Part shown: positions 42,500 to 48,881 of the stretch, piece after piece
How positions within the stretch are numbered: the first letter of the stretch is position 1
Layout of the letters: every line of letters starts with the position of its first letter
From: Polyangiaceae bacterium
GTDB lineage: Bacteria; Myxococcota_A; Polyangia; Polyangiales; Polyangiaceae
Assembly: GCA_025937785.1 (NCBI GenBank)
Contig: JAICQQ010000038.1
Location: 1 to 48,881, forward strand
Length of the DNA stretch: 48,881 nucleotides
Reading direction: 5' to 3'
Program-made: the position numbers and the translations under genes
The notes under the pieces: model-generated
What the model saw: only the letters and a program-made list of their open reading frames with translations
What the model was told of the DNA's origin: nothing
Database searches by the model: none

Positions 42500-45469
42500 A
42501 TGGGCGTGCGAGACTCCGATCCGCCTTCCAACGCGCTGACGCCTCCAGACCGCCCGCCGATTCCAGGCAGCGAACCTTCCCCGGGCAACGACGACCCGGC
42601 GCTGCCCTTCGCCCGCACCGCGCTCTCGCTGCCCACCCCTGCCGGCACGCCCTCCAAGCCGGCGCCCGCTAGCACGCCTTCCGACCCGACATCCCCGGGC
42701 GCATCCTCTGAGCCGGGGCCCCCCGAGCCAGGGCCCTCCGAGCCAGGGCCCTCCGAGCCGGGGCCCTCCGCCCCGCCCGCAGCCCCCGCGATCAAACGGC
42801 AGCGCCCGACCCCCCAACCCGAGCACCTGCGTGCTGCGATGAACGCCGCGCTCTCTCATGCGCAGGTCGAAGCCCCCAGCGCGCACCACGCCTCCGCACC
42901 GCCTGCGGCGCGCCCCAACCTACGGAGTTTCCCGAAAACTGGTTCAGGGTCCCGGCCCTCTGTTAACCAGGCGCTGCCCAAATCTCGGGCGGAAACCAGC
43001 AAGCGAGTTCTCTTGCGGATCAGTCAAGTGGCCTTTGCGCTGCTGCTCGTGGCTGCGGCAGTGGTGTTCTTCACCGTTCGCCACTACGAAGCGAACCTGC
43101 CGAGCATCGAGCAGCTCAAGGCAGGGTACGACCCGCCGCAAGTGACGCGAGTCCTTGCTCGGGACGGCACCCTGCTCGCGAACCTGTTCACCGAGCGGCG
43201 CACGGTGGTCCCGTTCACCGCGATCCCGAGTCACGTCAAGCAGGCATTTCTCGCTGCGGAAGATGCTTCTTTCTACGAGCACGAAGGACTCGACTATCTC
43301 GGCATGCTGCGAGCGCTCGCCGCGAACCTGCGCGCCGGCAAGACCACTCAGGGCGGCAGCACTATCACGCAGCAGGTCATCAAGAACGTGCTGCTCGATT
43401 CCGAGCGCAGCTATAAGCGCAAGATTCGCGAGACCATCTTGGCGCGTAAGGTCGAACAGCACCTGACCAAGGACGAAATCTTCGGCCTGTACCTGAACCA
43501 CATCTATCTGGGGCACGGCCGCTACGGCGTCGAAGAAGCCGCGCGCTATTACTTCGGAAAGCGCGTCAAAGAGGTCGATATCGCCGAAGCCGCCCTGCTC
43601 GCCGGCATCGTCGCGGCTCCCGAGCGCTTCTCTCCGCGCAAACATCCCGAGCGCGCCCTCGAACGCCGCCGCTACGTGCTGGAGCAGATGTTGAACAAAG
43701 GCTTCATGACCCGCGAGGTGCATGGTCATGCGTCCATCGTGCCGCTGAAGCTCGCGCCGGCCGTCGAAGCAGAAAGTGAGCTTTGCCCCGAGGTGATCGC
43801 GACGGTGCGACAAATCCTCGAGGAGGTAGAGCCCGACCGCGCGCGCCGTGGCGGATACACGGTGCACACCACGATCGATCCTACCCTGCAGGCGGCCGCG
43901 CGCCAGGCCGTGCGGAAGAATCTCGACCAATACCTGAAGCGCCAGAAGCTCGAGCCGCCCTACACGCTCAAATCACGGCGCCTTTGGGGCAAGCCGTTCG
44001 AAGGAACACCACAGCGGCACCGCATCTACGTGGGCACGGTGACGGCTGTCAACGACGGCGCGGGCACTATCGACGTCAAGCTCGGGAACACGCTCGGAAG
44101 AATCGTGCTGCGCGACGAAGATCGCTACAACCCGCGGCGCCTGCCACCGAGCGAATTCACCAAACCCGGGGCGCTGCTGAGAGTAGCAGCGCTCGAGAAT
44201 CCATCACCGGCGTCGGATCCGATCCCACTCCGGCTCGAACTGGCTCCGCAGGGAGCGCTCGTCGCCATCGACGTGAGGACCCGCGAAGTGCGCGCGCTCG
44301 TCGGCAGCTACGAGGCCGTGATGGGGGGGCTCGATCGCACGGGTTCCAGCGCGAAGGACGAGAGCCTGCTCACCAAGCGCCAGCCCGGGTCTTCCTTCAA
44401 ACCGTTGATGTACAGCTACGCCCTGCATTCGCGCCACTTTACCCCCGCCAGTGTATTCGAGTTCCCGAACAAACCGGGCAGCGAAGAACCCACGCGCTGG
44501 CTCAGTTTGCGCGCCGGAGTCGCGAAGAGCGACAACGACGTGGCCGAAAGCGTGTTCAAGAAGGTCGGCGGCGCCAACATCGTGGAGTGGGCGCGTGCCA
44601 TGGGCATTGGTTCGACGTTGAAGCCCGACAAGTCATTGGCGCTCGGTTCGTACGAAGTGAGCGTGTTCGAAATCACGAATGCGTACACGACGCTGGCTGC
44701 GGGCGGAAACTACGCGCCGGCAAAGGTCATCACGAAGATCGTGCTCCCCGACGGTTCCGAGCTGCCGCTGCCACCCCAACCGCCCAAGCGGCGCGTGATG
44801 TCCGAAGAGGAAGCATACCTGACCACCAGCCTACTGCGCGGGGTAGTCGAAGAAGGCACTGGGCGGCGGGCGCGCGCGCTCGAACGACCCGTCGCAGGCA
44901 AGACCGGAACGACCAACGACAATCGTGACGCCTGGTTCGTGGGCTACTCGACCGACATCGTCACTGGCAGCTGGGTGGGTTACGACGACAACCTGCCGCT
45001 CGGCTGGGGTGAGTACGGCGCTGTCGCGGCACTACCCGCGTGGCTCGATTTCATGCAGGCGGCTCACAAGGACAAACCCCACACTCAGTTTCCGCGTCCT
45101 CCCGGGATCGTGAAAGCCAAGGTGGATCCGAGAACCGGTCTCTTGCCGTTCCCCGGTCAAGAAGACGCCATCGAGGAAGAGTTTCTGCCGGACGCGGTGC
45201 CCACTGAATCTGCTCCTGTGCCGAGTGAAGCGCCGGCGGAGAGCGACGCGGGTGGCGAAGGCACCACGCCGCCGAGCCAAACTCCCGACCAAGACCCGGA
45301 CGCCCCCAGCACGTCGCCGAGCGGGCCGGCCTCTAGTGCAACTGCGCCTGCAGCCAGCAACACGCACCCCATCGCACCACCGCCCGAAGCAGAGCTGCCG
45401 GAAAAACCGCCGGCAGAAACACTGCTGCCAGAAACATTGCTGCCAGAAACAGAGCCCCCACCCTTCTGA
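42500..45469 (+). CDS. mrcA: Bifunctional penicillin-binding protein 1A-type transglycosylase/transpeptidase
   Basis: The enzyme polymerises and cross-links peptidoglycan. The 989-residue protein has a Pro/Ser-rich cytoplasmic tail of about 165 residues, far longer than in E. coli PBP1A. A membrane helix (about 172-194) follows. The GT51 domain shows AAEDASFYEHEGLDYLG, QGGSTITQQVIKN and LNHIYLGHGRYGVEEAA. The transpeptidase has S631-S-F-K634, S677DN and K801TGT. The C-terminus is another low-complexity Pro/Glu/Ser tail with repeated LLPET units. All catalytic motifs are intact. The kinase gene upstream is 4 bp away, and the tail offers many Ser and Thr phosphorylation sites. Confidence 0.95.
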   Translation: MGVRDSDPPSNALTPPDRPPIPGSEPSPGNDDPALPFARTALSLPTPAGTPSKPAPASTPSDPTSPGASSEPGPPEPGPSEPGPSEPGPSAPPAAPAIKRQRPTPQPEHLRAAMNAALSHAQVEAPSAHHASAPPAARPNLRSFPKTGSGSRPSVNQALPKSRAETSKRVLLRISQVAFALLLVAAAVVFFTVRHYEANLPSIEQLKAGYDPPQVTRVLARDGTLLANLFTERRTVVPFTAIPSHVKQAFLAAEDASFYEHEGLDYLGMLRALAANLRAGKTTQGGSTITQQVIKNVLLDSERSYKRKIRETILARKVEQHLTKDEIFGLYLNHIYLGHGRYGVEEAARYYFGKRVKEVDIAEAALLAGIVAAPERFSPRKHPERALERRRYVLEQMLNKGFMTREVHGHASIVPLKLAPAVEAESELCPEVIATVRQILEEVEPDRARRGGYTVHTTIDPTLQAAARQAVRKNLDQYLKRQKLEPPYTLKSRRLWGKPFEGTPQRHRIYVGTVTAVNDGAGTIDVKLGNTLGRIVLRDEDRYNPRRLPPSEFTKPGALLRVAALENPSPASDPIPLRLELAPQGALVAIDVRTREVRALVGSYEAVMGGLDRTGSSAKDESLLTKRQPGSSFKPLMYSYALHSRHFTPASVFEFPNKPGSEEPTRWLSLRAGVAKSDNDVAESVFKKVGGANIVEWARAMGIGSTLKPDKSLALGSYEVSVFEITNAYTTLAAGGNYAPAKVITKIVLPDGSELPLPPQPPKRRVMSEEEAYLTTSLLRGVVEEGTGRRARALERPVAGKTGTTNDNRDAWFVGYSTDIVTGSWVGYDDNLPLGWGEYGAVAALPAWLDFMQAAHKDKPHTQFPRPPGIVKAKVDPRTGLLPFPGQEDAIEEEFLPDAVPTESAPVPSEAPAESDAGGEGTTPPSQTPDQDPDAPSTSPSGPASSATAPAASNTHPIAPPPEAELPEKPPAETLLPETLLPETEPPPF
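42710..42769. repeat. Four 15-bp coding repeats
   Basis: Four head-to-tail 15-bp units encode EPGPP/EPGPS pentapeptides in the N-terminal tail of PBP1A. The copies differ by one or two bases. Confidence 0.9.
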
Positions 45470-45478
45470 GGGGGCGGC

Positions 45479-45664
45479 CTACTTTGCCTTCTCGGTGCTC
45501 GAATCGCTCGAAGCGTCGGGCTTATCCTCGTCGGCGATACCCTTCTTGAAGTTCTTGATGCCTTCGCCCAAGCCCTTGCCCAGATCGGCAACGCGCGAGG
45601 TCCCGAACAGCAGCAGCACGACGATGGCGACGATAGCGATATGCCAGGGACTCATTGCGCCCAT
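45479..45664 (-). CDS. tatA: Twin-arginine translocase subunit TatA/TatE
   Basis: TatA forms the pore for folded-protein export. The 61-residue product has an N-terminal membrane helix (HIAIVAIVVLLLFG), the conserved FG hinge, then the amphipathic helix VADLGKGLGEGIKNFKKG and an acidic tail. AGGAG lies 9 nt before the ATG at 45664; a second ATG three codons on would fit the family equally well. tatB and tatC are not adjacent. The stop is 9 bp from the convergent PBP1A stop. Confidence 0.95.
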   Translation of the reverse strand: MGAMSPWHIAIVAIVVLLLFGTSRVADLGKGLGEGIKNFKKGIADEDKPDASSDSSTEKAK

Positions 45665-45878
45665 GATGATTTACTCCTGGGGCAGAGTATGCGGCCGCGG
45701 CTGGGCGAGCGCCATGGCATGCCTGCATAAACTCCTGCATTGCGCAAAAATCGGGGGGGAAACGCTGTCATTTTTCGCTCGGAACCCGCACAGAAAGTGC
45801 CGCTCGCCTGGGCTCCGGATACCTTCAACGGAAACTTGCGACGCAATCGCAGGCGGCCGCGACTTTCGACCCACGAGT

Positions 45879-46439
45879 TCAGCGCGACTCTGCTTCGAGA
45901 CTCGCTTGCCCGCGCGTGTCGTCGTCGAAAAGCTTCACGATCGAGCGCGGTCTCGCGTACGAGATCAGGAGGGCTGCTGTCACACAGCACATGGCCGTCA
46001 ACAGCGTGCGCTGGTTTTGCGACAGTCCCTCGCTCCACTCGCTCACCCGCAACATCGCCCGACTCGGCCAGAGCCGCAGGCTGTGAAGCATTGCGCTCAG
46101 TTCGCGCGTGAGGCGCGGGCGCTCGGGCTTGGGCGGGACCACCCAGTCGGTGTCGCCGAAACACACCCGCTCGTACCAGGCTCGGGACTTTTCTCGGCCC
46201 GAAGGTGAACGGGCGCGATCGTACTGGCAACGCAGGTCAGGATCGGTGAGCACCCAGGCCGCCACGTTCAAGTCGACCATCTGGCGTTCCGCGGCCCGCA
46301 GGTTCTCGCGCTTCAAGTCGGGGTGGCTCCGCAGCACCCGTGAGCGATACGCCTTTCGAATTTGTTCCACGCCCGCCGTGGGGGTCACCCCGAGAATGCC
46401 GTACAGATCCAGCTTCAGCACATTGCCACTCAGTCGCAT
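45879..46439 (-). CDS. J-domain protein with membrane segment
   Basis: The 186-residue protein has an N-terminal J domain (about 9-75): LDLYGILGVTPTAGVEQIRKAYR and H39PD41, the motif that stimulates DnaK ATPase. No Gly/Phe or zinc-finger region follows, so it is not DnaJ itself. A membrane helix at about 145-162 (TLLTAMCCVTAALLISYA) anchors it, with the J domain probably cytoplasmic. It would recruit DnaK to the membrane for a specific client. A strong sigma-E-like promoter lies just upstream, which suggests envelope-stress control. The next gene on this strand is tatA, 214 bp downstream. Confidence 0.85.
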   Translation of the reverse strand: MRLSGNVLKLDLYGILGVTPTAGVEQIRKAYRSRVLRSHPDLKRENLRAAERQMVDLNVAAWVLTDPDLRCQYDRARSPSGREKSRAWYERVCFGDTDWVVPPKPERPRLTRELSAMLHSLRLWPSRAMLRVSEWSEGLSQNQRTLLTAMCCVTAALLISYARPRSIVKLFDDDTRGQASLEAESR

Positions 46440-46466
46440 AACTTCTCCGCTACCCGCTGTCGAAAC

Positions 46467-46494
46467 TCTGACACGACGCTTCGCTCAAAGTTCC
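46467..46494 (-). promoter_or_regulatory. Candidate sigma-E-type promoter for the J-domain gene
   Basis: On the minus strand GGAACTT (46494-46488), 15 nt, then GTCAGA (46472-46467). This matches the RpoE consensus (GGAACTT, 15-17 nt, GTCnnA) closely. The predicted start leaves a leader of about 20 nt before the ATG at 46439. Confidence 0.5.
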
Positions 46495-46688
46495 TTTACG
46501 ACCGCGCCGCGCCCTCGCTTCCCCTGAAAGGTGCTGCTCCGGAGCCGGTATGAACCTTGCACGCGGCGTGAACCCCAGGGGCACGCTTGCGTGAACGCGA
46601 GGCGCGAGCCGCGCGAATGAAGCTTCGAAGGGGGTCCGAGCTGGGTCGACGCGCCCACGTTGTACCACCCGTGGTAATAGTGGCCTCG

Positions 46689-48461
46689 ATGCAGAGGACA
46701 GCGTCGCTCGTAGCGCTGGGGCTCGCCGTGAGTGTCGCGGCGTGTGGCCCCTCACCCAAACCCAAGCCTGCCACGGGCTCGATCGAGACCGACGGTGCCG
46801 AACCGGAATCGACGGAGTGGCTCTACGCCACGCCCGAGAGCAGCGGGGAGCTCGCGCAAGATTGCAAACTCGTCGCCGACGCGCTGCGCGGCGAGCAGAG
46901 CTGCTCCGGTGCCCTGTGCCAACACGGCATCACGTTGGCGAACGATTGGCTCAGGCTTTGCGCTTCGATCGAGGAGGCGCGCGTGCCGGAAGTGAATCAG
47001 CTCGTGGCGAAGCTCGAAGAACGAAGCAAAGTCAGCGGCGGCGAGTGCGCCTATCAAGGAGAACAGCTGATCAGCAAAGGCTGTCCCGCGGAGCAAGACT
47101 GCGCCGTCGCCGCGCAGCTCTGGGCGACGAGTTGCGCCAGCCACACCTCCCCTCTCGTCGTGCGCATGATCGAAAAGCAAGTGTCACGGAGCACCCAAAA
47201 GCCGGTCCAGCTCGACACGACGCCGTGCGCGACGGTACTCGCAAAGTTGACCGAGACGACGAGTTGCGGCAACGACTTCGAATGCGCCGAGAAGGTCAAG
47301 GGGCTGGGCGAATACCGGGCTCGCTGCGTCGATGCAAGCCTGCCACAACCCCTGGACGATGCGCTGAAGCAAGCCCTCCTGCTCTTGTCGGCCAAGCAGG
47401 CGCCGCCCGCGATCCTGGTCCAAGAAGCCAGGTTTCCGCCGGAGAAAGGCCGGCTCTTGCTCGACGACAGCTCGGGCTTCGTGGCGGCCGTCGGCGACCA
47501 ACATGTCCCCAACGTGAACCTGTTCATCAAAGTCTTGCGCGACTCCGAGTTCGTGCTCCCGATCAAGCTCGCGCGGATCTTCGCCGAAAACAATCGGCAC
47601 TACCTCCGCGTTGGCGCCATCGACGCGGACGACCCCGAGACTTTCTTCCGGAGGTTCCCATCGCTGGCGCTGGTGGGTCAGCGGGCAGCCTTGAACGGCG
47701 AAGCTGCCAATACCGTGATTGCCCGACTGAACGACCTGGTGAAGCACCTCCGCGAGCCCAAGCGAGGATTTCTGGGGATCGCCTCCAGCTCCCTCGACCC
47801 GGAGCGGCTCCAAGAAGCGACGCTTGCCTTTCTGCTGTCGGCTCTGGCCCCTGCCGCGCCGCTGGAAGGAGACACCGAGTTCCAGGCCGAGTTGGCCAAG
47901 GCCGACAAGTACCTCGTATCGATCTTCGATCGGCTGGCCGCGTCCAAGCGTGCAAGGCTGCCGAAACCCAGTGTACGCGAAGAGGCGATGCGCGAACGCG
48001 TCGCCTTCGCCAGGCGCGCCTGGCAGCATCCCCTGCTCGACGTGACACCGAACGGGGTCGTCGCGCTCGGCGCCACGAACCCGGCACTGTTCGTCGACAT
48101 CGAGGCCCTGCTGCCGGTCAGCTTCGCGGCGTATCGGGAGGGTATCGACGGCAGCATTGGAAAAGCGCTGCGAAAGCTCGAGGCTCCCCTCGAGGCCGAG
48201 CTACAGAGCCAGGCGCGGACGCGCGCCGAGGCCTGTGTCGCCAAACGTCAAGAGCTGCTCGAGCTCGAACGGACGCTGCTCGCATGCAGCTTCGGTGTCG
48301 AGAGCTGCCCTGCAGAGTTGATCGAGAACACCAGCACGCAGCTGGACGAGACCGTCAACGCCCACACGACGAGCCGAATGGAGCTGGCAGCGGCCGTGGC
48401 GAGTCTGGACGGGCCCGCCGAGGGCAAGCTCGCCCAATTGGCAGCCTCCTGCCAACCTTAG
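46689..48461 (+). CDS. Large Cys-containing lipoprotein, function unknown
   Basis: The 590-residue protein has a signal peptide and the lipobox VAAC, then a short Pro/Lys-rich spacer. The N-terminal third has many cysteines (for example CKLV, SCSGALCQHG, CAYQGEQLISKGC and EDFEC-like spacing), suggesting disulphides. The middle (about 260-420) has a possible ligand-binding part with FVAAVGDQHVPNVNLFI. The C-terminal half is helical, with a late cysteine group. No family is recognised. The frame is open upstream to 46587, but only the ATG at 46689 gives a proper signal peptide. It is divergent from the J-domain gene with 249 bp between. Confidence 0.8.
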   Translation: MQRTASLVALGLAVSVAACGPSPKPKPATGSIETDGAEPESTEWLYATPESSGELAQDCKLVADALRGEQSCSGALCQHGITLANDWLRLCASIEEARVPEVNQLVAKLEERSKVSGGECAYQGEQLISKGCPAEQDCAVAAQLWATSCASHTSPLVVRMIEKQVSRSTQKPVQLDTTPCATVLAKLTETTSCGNDFECAEKVKGLGEYRARCVDASLPQPLDDALKQALLLLSAKQAPPAILVQEARFPPEKGRLLLDDSSGFVAAVGDQHVPNVNLFIKVLRDSEFVLPIKLARIFAENNRHYLRVGAIDADDPETFFRRFPSLALVGQRAALNGEAANTVIARLNDLVKHLREPKRGFLGIASSSLDPERLQEATLAFLLSALAPAAPLEGDTEFQAELAKADKYLVSIFDRLAASKRARLPKPSVREEAMRERVAFARRAWQHPLLDVTPNGVVALGATNPALFVDIEALLPVSFAAYREGIDGSIGKALRKLEAPLEAELQSQARTRAEACVAKRQELLELERTLLACSFGVESCPAELIENTSTQLDETVNAHTTSRMELAAAVASLDGPAEGKLAQLAASCQP

Positions 48462-48881
48462 AGCTTCCAGTATCCCAGTCTCAGGATCCTACACATCTCG
48501 CTTCCGAGAAGCGGTGATTGTCACAGCACGAGGCGATGCACTCGAGGCGATGAGTCGTCAGCCCCGGCCGCTGACACCCAAGGCGCCCCCCGTTCCCACC
48601 CCCTCAGGGCCTGCCGCCCCTCACGCTCTCCCGCAGTCCAGTCGTCCCGCCACTCGCTGGGTCCCCGCGCCGCTCGCTGGGTCCCCCGCGCCACTCGCTG
48701 GTCCCCCGCGCCACTCGCTGGGTCCCCCGCGCCGCTGGCCGCGACGCTGGTGGAAGCCACCCGCACGGCGTCTCGCAGCACGTATCGAACGAGCGGTTCC
48801 CGTACTTTCAGCGGCTTCCGCGCCCGCTTGTGGGCCATGAAGCCTGTGCCGTAGTCGCGATCGGCTTCCAAAGCATTATGC
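48462..48881. other. Non-coding or partial sequence at window end
   Basis: About 420 bp that contain a minisatellite. The minus-strand frame at 48521-48871 begins plausibly but runs through the repeat into low-complexity Gly/Ala/Arg sequence. The plus-strand frame (48514-48840) is similarly Pro/Arg-rich. Neither shows a domain or a good ribosome-binding site, so no gene is called. Confidence 0.45.
48648..48735. repeat. GC-rich minisatellite, four units of about 21 bp
   Basis: Four tandem copies of a unit resembling CGCTGGGTCCCCCGCGCC, with lengths of 20-21 bp owing to single-base loss in one copy. It is a likely site of slippage and of assembly ambiguity. Confidence 0.85.

Noticed and set aside
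46742-48517. 591-residue frame overlapping the 590-residue lipoprotein
   Set aside because: Arg-rich shadow frame; the other frame has a signal peptide and lipobox.
48521-48871. 116-residue minus-strand frame at the right edge
   Set aside because: It runs through a minisatellite into low-complexity sequence and has no recognisable domain.

Overview
The window looks like chromosomal DNA of a myxobacterium (Myxococcota, probably near Polyangiales). GC content is high, with strong GC bias at third codon positions. There are many lipoproteins with Ser/Thr/Gly- or Pro-rich linkers, a Hanks-type kinase, and two proteins resembling parts of the Myxococcus motility machinery (FrzS-type and AgmX/GltJ-type). 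This placement is inferred from gene content; no rRNA or other taxonomic marker is present. I found no tRNA, rRNA, CRISPR array, insertion sequence or prophage. Most of the window reads as ordinary, densely packed chromosome.

Layout. 1-3.2 kb: a GlcD-like oxidase whose 5' end is a 118-bp out-of-frame copy of its own interior (probably a contig-end artefact), oligoribonuclease, and a glycosyltransferase. 3.2-8.3 kb: a repeat-containing lipoprotein, a phytoene-desaturase-like FAD enzyme, ruvC, a LolA-like carrier and a metallophosphoesterase. 8.5-13.5 kb: a radical SAM enzyme resembling tetraether/membrane-spanning lipid synthases, then a group of uncharacterised proteins that includes two membrane-anchored zinc ribbons. 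13.5-17.8 kb: a luxE-luxC pair without luciferase, phosphoglucomutase, and a DUF3592-like membrane protein. 17.8-23.6 kb: a von Willebrand A lipoprotein, a GH113-like glycosidase coupled to a HAD hydrolase, infA, an FGE-sulfatase-like lipoprotein, and a small lipoprotein. 23.6-31.1 kb: a coupled ECF sigma/FecR pair, a small basic protein, purine nucleoside phosphorylase, an arginyl/leucyl-tRNA-protein transferase, a large FrzS-type pseudo-receiver coiled-coil protein, and hisIE.

31.1-37.9 kb holds the most unusual block: two large lipoproteins with predicted beta-propeller regions and c-type haem motifs, of the HzsA-related kind, flanking a secreted HEAT-repeat protein. It may be an undescribed cell-surface redox system. 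Its leader carries two mutually exclusive hairpins. 38.5-48.5 kb: an AgmX/GltJ-type trans-envelope protein, pgeF, a Ser/Thr kinase gene 4 bp from a PBP1A gene, tatA, a membrane-anchored J-protein and a large lipoprotein. The window ends in a GC-rich minisatellite.

How the parts connect. Envelope themes dominate: lipoprotein sorting (LolA), murein synthesis (PBP1A with the kinase), protein export (TatA), trans-envelope motility-like proteins and many lipoproteins. Sigma-E-like promoter motifs lie upstream of both the LolA-like gene and the membrane J-protein, which suggests a shared envelope-stress response. Start codons marked uncertain were chosen from domain starts, signal peptides and ribosome-binding sites.
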